The position numbers and the translations under genes are program-made. DNA of 64,000 nt from Neoscytalidium dimidiatum (lineage: Eukaryota; Ascomycota; Dothideomycetes; Botryosphaeriales; Botryosphaeriaceae). Below, piece by piece: positions 43,282 through 53,420 of this stretch. The notes beneath the pieces are model-generated. The model saw nothing but the letters and a program-made list of their open reading frames with translations. It had not been told where the DNA came from and did no database searches. Positions within the stretch are counted from its first letter, which is position 1, and each line of letters begins with the position of its first letter. The stretch lies in NCBI GenBank assembly GCA_037367355.1, contig CM074704.1, forward strand, positions 62,001 to 126,000. Direction: 5' to 3'.

Positions 43282-44173
43282 ATGGCGGACCATCGGCAGA
43301 GCACCACGATGCAGCAGCACGGCCCACCCTCCCGAGACGACCTGTCCCTCCTGCCGAGGAACCTGGCCAGGCCCTTGTCCACCCTCCGCAAGCGGGCCAA
43401 CACCGCCGTCTGCGCTCTGACCAGCGCCGCTGGCGAGGCGGCGTTCGGCAACGCCCTCAACCAGCTGACGAGCATCGAAACCACCGTGCAGAACTTCTCC
43501 ACGTGCGCCGTGGCCCCGCCCGACATCCCCTTCGCCGGCGCCGGCTTCCGCGACCTGGCCGCACGCGGCTCCGGCCCCCGCCTCAGCAACGTCGGCGCTG
43601 GGCATGAAGGCAGATACACCAGCAGCAGGAGCAGCAGCAACACCAGCAGCTACAACGACAGGACTAGCAACTACACCAGTAACACCCGGAGCTACAACTA
43701 TATCAGCAAGCACGCCGACGGAGTACGTGGAGGAAGAGGAGGAGACGAAGGCCGCTGCCTGAACAACGTACCGACCGGCCCCCGCCGCCAGTGGTATTAC
43801 GCGCCCAGCCAGCTGCATCAGCAGCCAATAATGGAGACGCGGTACGCATATTCCCTCAAACGGCCTCCTACTTGGGTTAGAGATAGAGAGAGAGAGAGGA
43901 AAAGAAAGGAGTCCAAAGCTGACCCGGGCCGACAGCAGCGTCGCGCCGCCGATGTCCTTCGTCGTCCGCAAGCGCGCGGCCCAGCTGCTCTGCAGCATCC
44001 ATGTGTGCCGCCTCGAGCGGCTCCTCTGCCGGCTGCCCACGCCGTGCGACGACGTCGGCGACTGGCGGCGGAAGGAGATCGGGGGCGCGGCGCGGCGGCG
44101 CTTCGCCGAGGTGATGCGGGACGAGATGCGTCTGGATCGCGCGTATCGCAGGTTGATGAGGTGGAGGGAGTAA
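43282..44173 (+). CDS. Orphan two-block family, copy B (best-preserved member)
   Basis: Exons 43282-43841 and 43936-44173 join in phase to 265 aa. The 94-bp intron has GTACGC, a GA microsatellite, a GCTGAC branch and GACAG. Block 1 (residues ~15-90) is helical: DDLSLLPRNLARPLSTLR, NTAVCALTSAAGEAAFGNAL, LTSIETTVQNF, then DIPFAG. A Ser/Asn/Tyr-rich low-complexity linker with SSRSSS and NTSSYN units follows. Block 2 reads SFVVRKRAAQLLCSIHVCRL, ERLLCRLPTP, then RRFAEVMRDEMRLDRAYRRL and stops. Copies A (23 kb) and C (58 kb) keep both blocks but little of the linker. No known domain is recognised. The intact frame, good intron and conservation between copies indicate a real protein under constraint. 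Confidence 0.65.
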
Positions 44174-45895
44174 GTGGGCGGATGAGCACGGGTGGCGGTG
44201 GATGATGTTGGGCATGGGCCTGGAATGGTCCGGCTGTCGGGGACGCTGCTTTGTTTGGGCTTGAGGGAAGGGAGGGTAATGCGAACCAGCGGAAGGAGGG
44301 TCGAGGTGGCAGGACGGGTGCTGGCACTCTACCACCCAGAATTTCTTTTAGCGAGGGGACAAAATGTTGGACTTTTGGTTTGCATGTCGTCCTTATGTAT
44401 GCGGTGGTCACAAGGAAGCGCCAGTGCGGTCACACATGTAATACTTGGAATAGAAACCGGGGATTAACACAACAAAACATAACACTTTCATAGGACGTAA
44501 ACCTGCGAGGGAGAAATGGAAGGACGGAATGCTTGTCTGCTACTGTATTTAAGCGAAGCCTAGTACTCATCCCTTCGTGACAAGTAGCAAGGGGTATGAT
44601 CGCCTTGCTTTTTTTTTTTGGAGACTATTTCATATCACATGCCTGTAAGGACCGCCGGATGTAGCTAGCCATATATCATGAGGATACGGGGTGCCTCCTG
44701 GGCCTCCCTTTCCAGAATCCATGCTTCTCACTACCTGATGAACTGTGACCACACAAGACAATATTTCGCAAGGATATCACCGGTAGACGACTCGAATGAA
44801 GTCTTGATGGCGACCACGTCGAACATCAATGCGGGCCTGACGGATCAACGATGCAGTGAGCATGTAACGTCGACTCTGCACCACCATTCGATCTCTCTGA
44901 CATGAGCAATATTGCAGTAGGATGCCTGCTGGAAACTGTTTTGCAGCGCTCATGATTGTACCGAAAAATGTGTCCGGATCAACTCGCAAGATGCGGCATC
45001 AGCCCTCTGCTGATCACGCTTCATCATCTTTGCTTGAAGAGGTCAGGATGGTTTTTGAAACGGCTGACCGGGTCTTCCCGCAGCGAGGCGGAGTGATCTG
45101 CATAGATCTCTGTAGTCAGCTAAGCTGCCATTGGTGTTTGCGCGACGTACCGCGAGAAAGAAAGCCAAAGGTGCAAGAGAATGTTCGCATCCTCCACTGG
45201 TTCCTTTGGAACCCAGTATAGGCTACACCAATAGTACACTCAGTAATAAATGTAATGCCGTATTCAACAACTCCTGTAGGTATTGTACCTTCCATTCAGT
45301 GTCCTATATTTCACGAATACCTGTAAGTCAACGTGATGGTCTTGATCATCATGTCAATTCATTCTTTCTACCTCCCATCATCCCAAACTCAATACTACAT
45401 CAAATTCGTCCAATATAATTTCCCATAAGCCCCGAGGAGCAATGATAAGGCTGGATTAACCAGCGTCGAGGAGCGACTTGGCGTTGCGGTGGAGACAATG
45501 GAGAGGTAGTATCATTTTCTCAAACAGCTAAAAAGGGGGAGAGGTCGCCTTAGCTCTCGGCATAAACTGGGCATCGGGGCCGCGTTCTGTATCACCTTTC
45601 CGGGCGGTCACTGCTCTTCCCTGTCACCCCCGTCGAGACTCTCGAAATCCAGGCTCACTAGAAGCCCACCTTGGTCTCATTTCCTCCCCTGCGTAGTTGA
45701 TGGAATTGCGTGGGGATAGAGCCGGTTTAAATCATTGTGCCCGACATTCAGACACAATGAAAGCAATCAGGAATGCACGAAGATGCATACGGATATCTCC
45801 GTTCAAGAGCTCCACAGACTATATTGATTGAAAACGCACTTTTTGGCGTAACAGATGCTAACGTAAGATACAGGACCGCAGCTTCACATCGGGCG
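44174..45895. other. Intergenic, no gene recognised
   Basis: A T-run lies at 44609-44620. AT-rich around 45200-45420. Short frames without motifs. Confidence 0.5.
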
Positions 45896-46807
45896 TCAGT
45901 AGCAGTGCCTCGTGGGGGCGGGTACGCTCGGCAGTTGCAGATTCGCACACGCACCGTACGCGTAGGAAACGGCGATCTGGGGAACAGCCATGCTTCCCGC
46001 CGGACTGACGTGTTGCTTGTAGGGTCTTCCCGGCCCGGCACGGCCGTGCCCGAAGACGGTGGGCACGTTGAAGTCGGTGGCGACGTCAGCGCAGACGGGG
46101 AGAGACACCATCTCCGGACTGCAGACTGGGGGCCACTGCGGCTGCCTGTAGTAGCCGGGCGCAGCCAGAGGTGGCGGGAGCATCCGCTGGCCATGGAGGC
46201 TCCTCCGGCAAGATGGTCCTCCGGCATGCTGCTGGGCGGCGGTCGGGCATCGGTGGCCGGGGCGGCGGTCCGGGTACCAGCGCGAAGTCGGCATGTCATC
46301 TTCGGTGAGCGATAGCGTCGCTGTGGTCTCTGTGGCGGTGACGTAGCTGTGGAGGCTACGCTGAGGGAGCTTGGGCTCGAAGTGGCCACAGCTCACTTCC
46401 CGGTAGCCGTGCGCGTGCTCCGCACCCGAATCCGGATCGTTGAGGCCCTCCGGGTCCTTGCCGGGTCCGTACGCGACCGTCTTGATGCCGTGCTTCGACG
46501 CGAGCCACCGTCGTTAGACGCAGCTCCGTGCAGGAGAGGGCGGCGGATCTCACCTTGATGAACACGCATTTTTTGCCGGTGGCGGTGCAGTGGAAGCACC
46601 TCAGCGGCCAGGACGGAAAGCATTTGATTTTGCGGCGCCTGCACCCTGTGCACTGCGCAGCTGTCAGGCATGACTTGGGCTCCAAGGGGCTCCTGGCGGG
46701 AGCAGGGCGACAGGGAAGGAAAGAGAGTAATGGCAGGGGAGGGAGGAGGGCCGGAGAGCGAGGCCAAACACCGTGCTTACCGCTACTTCGGCCCGTTTGG
46801 CTGTCAT
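45896..46807 (-). CDS. Zn2Cys6 transcription factor, short form
   Basis: Exons 46807-46781, 46652-46554 and 46492-45896 join in phase to 240 aa. Introns are 128 bp (GTAAGC...CGCAG, GCCTGAC branch) and 61 bp (GTGAGA...GAAG, TCTAAC branch). The protein starts MTAKRAEVA and runs straight into the zinc cluster CTGCRRRKIKC...CFHCTATGKKC, spacing C-x2-C-x6-C-x7-C-x2-C-x6-C, a full fungal binuclear cluster at residues 10-39. The rest is Pro/Tyr-rich (YYRQPQWPPVCSPEMVSLP, DFNVPTVFGHG) without the large regulatory domain seen in most family members, so this is a short DNA-binding protein or a truncated regulator. The nine-codon first exon is inferred from the typical MxxKR start and matching phases. 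Confidence 0.75.
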
Positions 46808-49456
46808 TATATACCGCCGAGGTCCAAGAGTAGCGACCATCGTGTAGCCGAGCGTCTGATTTGTAGAGAAGCGGGGTGAGTAAAGAGTTAGTAGAGGGGC
46901 CGCCGATGGCAAGAGAATTGTTGCGGATCATGGAGAGGCGAGACCCGTGCGGCAAGCCCTCACTATATGTGCCTTCATCAGCCGTTGCACGCGGGCGATG
47001 AAGGCCCCTCCTTGTCGTTGTCGTCGTCGTCGTCGCCGTCGTCGAGAGAAGGCAGGGATCAGGTGGCAGGAGGCACAGGGTCTGCGGTCGCGGTGGAACT
47101 GTAACATGCTTGTGTTGCGCGTTGCGCAGGCGATGTGAGAGACAGGCCAGACAGCGGGAAGATGCAGGCGATGGGATGGCTGGCACATCTATCACCAAGG
47201 TCAATGTGGTGTTTGCGATCAACGCGGTGCGAACAGTGCGAAGCGGTGCGCGTGTGGAGATTCTGCCAAAGACAGGTCTGCTGACGATACCAAATCCCTG
47301 GAACCGGCCCGCCTCTCCTCTCCTCATTTTCAGATCTGATGCGTGGTAGGCTTCGCCGCATCTGCAAGATGCTTAGGGCGGATTGGCCGCACGGCCGGCT
47401 GTCGTAAGGCCGGAGATCATGTCATCCTGTCGCCCTCCTGCAGCGCTTGCGATACGTATGCGGGCCGCATCCCAGGGTCCAGGCAGGGGCCAACAGCACA
47501 GCGTTTCGGTCCCTGCGCCGTGCAGCCGCGGCGGTTCGCGACATGCGGGGATTCGATCTCTGCCGCCGGTCAAGCACTGGGTTGCACGGCTTTCTTGGCC
47601 TTCATGCATCCGTGGTCCGGAAAGATCGCCCGGCTCATTATCCCAAGTGCTTTCACTATGCTAAACTCACTAACCCCTGGTCTCGGTCTTCGCGCCAGAC
47701 GTTGGAGAGCAGGCGGATGTGCACCCGCGCAGCAGGCTGCATATGCTGCACGTGGCCGAGCCGAATGCATCGTATTAATGCTTTTAAGCCTAAGTCAGAA
47801 TGCTTTTTTCTATTGGTCCCGCACCTGCGTACGTAGTACTTGAGTCCATGCAGATCCTCGTTCAGGGCGGACAGCCATTGGCTGGATCTCGCCGCGGACG
47901 GTGTGACAAGGCCCTGGCCGAGCCGGGTCGTAAGGCGACGTCTCCCGCGCCGATCTCCCTCCCAAATCTTCCATGCGCATAGGAGTACAGATTGCATCGT
48001 CGCACAGGATGCCGCTGCTGCCTAGGCCAGCGTGTACAGGAAAGAAAGAAACTGAAAGAAGAGCGGACTCAGGCGCCGCCGTGTGCAACGTTGGAGCCGC
48101 AGCTTGTTGCTATTTCCTCTAGGGAGCCTGCCAGAGCGTACACAATCAATCAGTTCGAAACAGTGCCTCGCCTGTGGCAGCGCGAGGCATGCTTCTCTGT
48201 TTTTTGTTTTTATTTTTATTTTTGGTTCCCCGCTCGTTTTCTTTCCCTCCTGCATATGCGTACGCACACATGCGCAACCCAAGGTGGGACAAGAAAATTT
48301 CTGCGCCCAAGACCCGGCCGCTCCGCTAATACTCACCCATCATGAGCATCCCCCTGCTGTAAGCACGCTTTGCGAAGATGCAGCAAACAGTGCCAGCCCC
48401 GCTTTCGTTTCTCACTACGGAACAGTCCGTCGTCGATCCTTTCATGACGCACTGCTGTAGTGAGGATAGCTTGGGTACGTCACCATCACGGATAACGGAC
48501 ACTCTCATCAAACGGACGTAGATAAAAGGCTTGCGGAATCTTAGGTTCTGCGCATTGGCCAGCTGTTACGAGCGTAGGGTGAATGTCCGGAGCTCAGTCA
48601 GGCTGCATGATAGCTTTCGGTGTCGAGCGCTCCGAAGCCCCGTGGAGGAAGTTGAGTCGCATGGACTATAGCGAATGAGAAGTGAAGAGTGGGAAGAGTA
48701 GTAATCGCAGCAGGGTCGCATAAGGTCAGGTAGAGACTTTGCTAGCGATCATTCCCTGAGGAACGGCGGCGACTCCGGTATGAGGAGGGTCCGTTGCGGG
48801 CAGAATATGTAAGATGGCGGTAACAAATAGGAGTTCTACCCGACGCGGTATGGTTAGAGAGAGATAGGGCTTAGCAAGGTAGGCGCGCGGCGTGGCTGGG
48901 CGGCGAATCGCAGTGGTTCGAAGAAAGACGTCTCCCGGGGCGGCCAGCTGTTGAGGTGAAAAAGTACGGCTCCGCACTATTTTACAGTGCTGGCTAGTAG
49001 CCTCAACATTGCCCTACACCAGCGCATGCACCTCACATAATGGCCTTTAGTGGCGCACAGACGCGACTAGGCTGGCCGCGGGGCCCAACGGCCCCTCATT
49101 TCACCGCAAAAAAGCATCGTTGTTGTGGCACTCGGACATATCAATTGTGAAAGCGTCGATGAGTCCGGTATTTGAAGTGATCGGGAACTACCGAACGCAG
49201 AAGAAACTGTGACTATTCGTATGGATGCGTACCTCAACAGACACAAGTTAGAGGGAGGAAGTCAGCATGAGATTGTTAAAAAAAAAAAAGGTAAAAAAGA
49301 TTTTGAGAAACAGTTTGCACTGCACACTGCTGACTGGAAGAAGACGCTCGGAACGACGGATAGGTGGCCAATATCAGGCCATCCTGTACCATCCCTACTG
49401 CCCCCTTCCCGATGTGGCATATGTCAGATGCGACACGCCTCGCCTTATCCAGTAGA
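46808..49456. other. Intergenic, no gene recognised
   Basis: Long stretch. The minus-strand frame 47997-47656 has a protein-like part (RSSQWLSALNEDLHGLKYYV) but no start context, splice partner or family. Otherwise nothing is recognised. Confidence 0.4.
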
Positions 49457-50179
49457 TTAGAAGATCCTGTTCTGCACGACCACCGACTGCCCATGGTCGG
49501 TGACGGTGCGCAGCGCCTCCAAGCCCCGGCTCGAGGTTCGAGTAGAGTAGACGGCCGGTTCAGGTGTCCATCCGGCGTCGACGTCGGCCTGAGTGGGACG
49601 GAAAAAGTCATCCAGCTCCTGCTCGGTCATGCCGGCTTCCGGCAGAGTGCAGCGGCGCGGAGTGGCTGGCGTCGTGATCTGGGCACCTGGTGGAGAACGT
49701 GGCCTGGGCCGGGCCAGCCAGGGCGGTGTCGGGGACGGGCGGGCTGCTCCCGGCGCGGGTCGCGGCAACACGACGACAGGAAGAAAGGGATCTGAGATCC
49801 GGATGGGCGGGAAGCAGGGCTTTCCGGGAAGCTGGACCGTGACCGCCGCGGGAGTGTTCGGCTCGTATACCCGTAGTCGTCCTGCGTCGATGTTATGCAA
49901 GTCGGCGCGGAGTGCCTCCGGCAGAGGCGCAGACTTACTCGTCTTCCAGATGGGCGAGTCTGCTGCGGGGGCGAAGCTGGCGAAGGCATGCTGCACCGCG
50001 ACGGGAGACCGGTGGATTGCGTACTTCTCCCTCAGGCGTTCCGAGACGAGCGAGAAGAAGCGGGTACGAGTCATCTGTTCATGGCCTCGTGCGCGCGAAA
50101 CGTGCTGCACTGCCTCTTGGCCGGCCTGGATCTCGTCCTCAGACCAGCGACGGATGTGGCGGCGCGTCTTGGATGGCAT
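49457..50179 (-). CDS. Myb/SANT-like DNA-binding protein
   Basis: An unspliced frame gives 240 aa from ATG 50179. It opens with a basic segment and a Myb/SANT-like helix set: RRHIRRWSEDEIQAGQEAVQ, RTRFFSLVSERLREKYA and IHRSPVAVQHAFASF. The single Trp12 and the three-helix spacing fit a divergent trihelix or SANT fold. A Pro-rich linker follows (PAPGAARPSPTPPWLARPRP), then an acidic TEQELDDFFRPTQADVDAGW. Binding of DNA or chromatin is inferred from the fold pattern. It is the leftmost of three minus-strand genes (Myb-like, Cys-motif, forkhead-like) within 4 kb. Confidence 0.55.
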   Translation of the reverse strand: MPSKTRRHIRRWSEDEIQAGQEAVQHVSRARGHEQMTRTRFFSLVSERLREKYAIHRSPVAVQHAFASFAPAADSPIWKTSKSAPLPEALRADLHNIDAGRLRVYEPNTPAAVTVQLPGKPCFPPIRISDPFLPVVVLPRPAPGAARPSPTPPWLARPRPRSPPGAQITTPATPRRCTLPEAGMTEQELDDFFRPTQADVDAGWTPEPAVYSTRTSSRGLEALRTVTDHGQSVVVQNRIF

Positions 50180-51779
50180 CGTTGCTCTGAAGCTCCTCGC
50201 TCAGTCAGCGGCGGAGCAGCGCGAATATATCGTCTAGGCGGCCGAGACGTTTTCGACAGGGTGCAGGCATGGCGACCGCGACACACTCCAGTGTGCGGCT
50301 GTAGGCCACGGCTGCAGCAGTCGAACCGGCGGTAAAACCATGCCGAGCGGTGCTGAGGCTCGACTTGAGAGACGAACCTGCGCTAATCCAGAGCGGAGTG
50401 GGGAAAGGCGGGCAGAAAAGTAGGCGGCCCGGTGGTCACAGCAGCTGCGCTGGAGCGGACCGCGCCGGTTGTGCAACCTGCAGCCGGCGGATCCAAGCTG
50501 CACGTCGATCCATCCCGTAGCCCTCGCACAGGCTAGAAGTGCGCGCCTCCGGCCTTCTCCTAACAAACGTGAGGGCGCTACGGCATCCTGTCCGCTCTAG
50601 CAGGAATGATACATACCGCATCCACGACTTCATCAACGACTTGGGTGGTCGCACGCAGGCAAATGCTGGAGAGGCTGCAGGCTCGGCTGCCTGTCACAGC
50701 ACGCCCGGGGCGCAGCGGGTTTCCGATTCCCGCGAACGTGCGGGTTGCGAATGGGAGAAGTTGAGGCAGCCGAGGCTGGAGTCAGTCGAGTGTCGAGTGT
50801 CGAGTGTCGAGTGTCGAGTGTCAAGTCAACCATGTATCGCGTCAGCAAGATTTCGAGTCAGTGGGGCGTTGAGTCAGTGGAGCGCCGAGTCGGACAAAGT
50901 GCCGATGTGCTGCCGAGGGCACAAGGCGAATCACAAACATGGCCCGCGCTTTCCCCGCTACGGCTCCAGCGTTCTGCGGTTCACCCTCGGGCCTTGCGCG
51001 CCGTTCCGCGGCAAATGTGCCGTTATGTATGTACAGTACAAGCTAAAGCCCCGCTGCGCCGCTGCTCTGCTGCCACTCGGCAACTCCGTCACTTGCACGT
51101 CCGCGCGGCCTCCAATGTGCTCGAAGCCCGCTCGGTCTGTCAATTCAAGCGTCGCCCGGTCCAGGTCGATTACCGCCTCGCGCCCGCCAGCTTCTCTGCG
51201 CCGCATCCCTCCCGCCGTTTCAAGTCTCTGGCTGCGCTGACGACAGTTGAGCACTGCTGAAGGATAACTGATAGTACAGACACAGAGCACCCCCACCCCC
51301 TATGCGCACGCGGATCCTTCTAGTCGTTGACCTTGCACCATTCGCGCTCCGCATGCATCTGGCTACCCTCCACCGTCGTCACCCCCGCGGCATCGCACGC
51401 CCAACACCCACCGGCGCCTCGTCAAACATGAGAGCACCTCTATCGGCACTGCGGCCAACTTCCATACCCACCTCGTTTGCACACTTGAATGTAAGAAGAC
51501 GACGTGCGACCCACCTAGCCGCTCGACGTACCACATTCGGACCCTTGTAGGATCTACACTGCGCTGGCAGAGGCTTGAATAAAACATGTGGAGATTCAGG
51601 AGACTGCTTAGTCGCTAGAGCAAACAGGTCTGACGTGTTGCCATCTCTGCCATTCCGCAAGTGATTTCCCGCATGATTCACCCGCACGGCACCGAGAAGG
51701 TCTCGCCCCGCTGAACGGTACTACTTTATCCATAGCAGTCCAGAACGGAGGTCCTCCGGCACGCATACACGGCGCGTGC
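50180..51779. other. Intergenic, no gene recognised
   Basis: Contains a 7-bp tandem array (listed separately). A minus-strand frame around 51210-50958 (EAVIDLDRATLELTDRAGFE) is protein-like but isolated, so no gene is called. Confidence 0.45.
50785..50826 (+). repeat. 7-bp tandem repeat, six units
   Basis: Five perfect GTCGAGT units from 50785 to 50819 are followed by GTCAAGT. Related GTCAGTGG/GAGTCAGTGG words continue to about 50890. Confidence 0.85.
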
Positions 51780-52153
51780 CTACTTCTTCGAGCGTGGCTC
51801 TCCAAGCTCCTGCGAGCCCGTTTAGCGAATAGAAAAACGGCTTCGTCGTTCTCGTCCGGGCGACGTACTTCACAGTTCTGGCAGGCTTGCCCTGAAACCA
51901 ACACGAAATTCGGACAGCGGTAATCCTGCCAGTTCGCGCATCGGTTCCTCGTTCCAGGCAATCCTTTGGACTGGAGGGCGGAGGGGCGTCAACGCGTCGG
52001 GTCGTCCTCCACGGCCGGAGGGCTTACCTGGCACATCGCACACGCGTCACCGTTCTGCCAGACGGTGCGCGAGCAGGCCTGCTGCAGCCGATGCGCGCAG
52101 GGGAATCTGCCGAAGCTGTTCGAGAGCTCGCTTCCTTGCGGTCTTGCAGACAT
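51780..52153 (-). CDS. Small protein with a duplicated C-x7-C-x10-C-x2-C module
   Basis: Preferred model: exons 52153-52028, 51970-51869 and 51809-51780, giving 85 aa. Introns are 57 bp (GTAAGC...TCCAG) and 59 bp (GTACGT, CTAAAC branch, CGCAG). Exon 1 ends with CAHRLQQAC, ten residues, then CAMC; exon 2 ends with CANWQDYRC, ten residues, then CQNC. Both modules therefore have spacing C-x7-C-x10-C-x2-C, both begin CA, and both are followed almost at once by a splice donor. The exon 3 tail is ELGEPRSKK. Eight cysteines in two identical spacings suggest two zinc-binding knuckles or a redox site. If the second intron is retained, the frame continues to 51608 (162 aa). No signal peptide is seen. 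The family is not recognised. Confidence 0.6.
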
Positions 52154-52625
52154 GGTCGGAGCTCGAGCTTGCCGAGAGGAACGGTCGTAGATGGTCCGCA
52201 GAGCGGTTCTCCGTAGCGGAAAGAAGAGAGAGGAAGAGAGAGCGGAGAGGATCATTGCCGCAGCATGCATGAACCATCGCGGCGCGGACACGTCAAGGGA
52301 AGGGCTCGCTGACTCTTTTCCCCCCCCTCAGGACCAATCGCATCCCCCCGCCCTTGCGGATCCGCGACAGGGGACCCCCCTCCCCCCTTGCTCGCTGCAA
52401 CCCGTACTGGCACGCACCGGCGCTTCGGCCAATCTGGCGCATTCGTGCTGAAGGGCGGGGTCGAGGTCGTGCTGCTTGGCTGCCTCACCTGCGCTTTGTA
52501 GAAGCGTCGTGTCTGTTGGAATGGGGAACCAAGTGACTGGTGGTGTGATGTATCGTAATCAAGGGAGCCAGGAGTACGAAAGAGAGGGGAGAGAAAAGGG
52601 AGAAGCAGGAAGGCCGAGCGTCGAC
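52154..52625. other. Short intergenic region between Cys-motif and forkhead-like genes
   Basis: C-rich runs near 52319-52388; no gene is recognised. Confidence 0.5.
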
Positions 52626-53354
52626 TTATCTTATTCCGTTCGCAACAAGCCACCGCTCAGCTTTGATGCAGGTAATCCAGAACACCGACCGATGCCCGGT
52701 GGCTGTGGCCGGGTTCCTTCGAGGGCGCCGGCTGGCGATGGTCCGAGCCGCGAAAGCCATGCTCCGGCCGCGGACTGGATGGGGCATCGGTCCTCGGCTG
52801 ATCTCGCTCTCCTCGCACAATGGAAGATCCTGGGACTGCATGGCCTCGAGAATAGCAGCGGCGTCGGGAGACGCACCAGGGCTTGCCGGGGTCTCGGCGA
52901 GGTCTCGGCAGCCAAGGCCCGCGATGCGGCACGGCTGCTGATCGGCGCGCCGCGGCGGTGAAACCCCACCGCCGCCACGTTTCTTCCGACCGGCCCTTCG
53001 CGCGGCGGGCGTCTCGGCCTCGCTCGGGCCCGTCGTCCCGCTGCTGCCGTGCTGGGGTTTCGCACGTCTCTCGGTCGGGAGGGTTCCACGTCGGACCGAG
53101 ACGTCCGACAGCCGCCACGCGTGCTGCTTTCTCTTCTGCGAGGTCCACGCACGGGTTGGCACCTTTTCGAAGCCCTGTTGGGGGTTCTAGGTAAGGCGGC
53201 GATGCAGAGAGAGAGAGAAAGAGAGGATGGGGCACGAACTCACGGCGTTGGCGGTGAGGTTGAACCTGACGCTGCTCCTCCAGGAGCTTGTCTTGAAAAT
53301 CCTGTGCTCGTCGCTGGTGCATTCGATCCATTCGCACATCTCCTCTACTCTCAT
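52626..53354 (-). CDS. Forkhead-like (winged-helix) protein, N-terminal helix out of frame
   Basis: Exons 53354-53244 and 53174-52626 join in phase to 219 aa. The 69-bp intron has GTGAGT, a CT tract and CAACAG. Across the junction the sequence reads EEMCEWIE, then SSWRSSVRFNLTANAGFEKVP, then AWRLSDVSVRRG. This is the helix 3 and wing pattern of a forkhead domain (usual W+NSIRHNLS.N..F.KV...WRL). The missing first helix appears just upstream in a different frame (TYPKAVLNPALNSDSRTPLR, about 53418-53359). Either a frameshift lies near 53357, or translation starts at ATG 53354 with a shortened domain. The C-terminal part is basic (RRAGRKKRGGGG) and otherwise unstructured. It would be a sequence-specific DNA-binding protein if the fold is complete. 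Confidence 0.55.
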
Positions 53355-53420
53355 CTGAGGGGCGTTCGGCTGTCGCTGTTCAGGGCAGGGTTCAATACGG
53401 CCTTGGGGTAGGTTTGGCGG

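Noticed and set aside
47656..47997. Minus-strand frame with ALNEDLHGLKYYV
   Set aside because: Protein-like in part but without start context, intron signals or a second block, so no gene was called.
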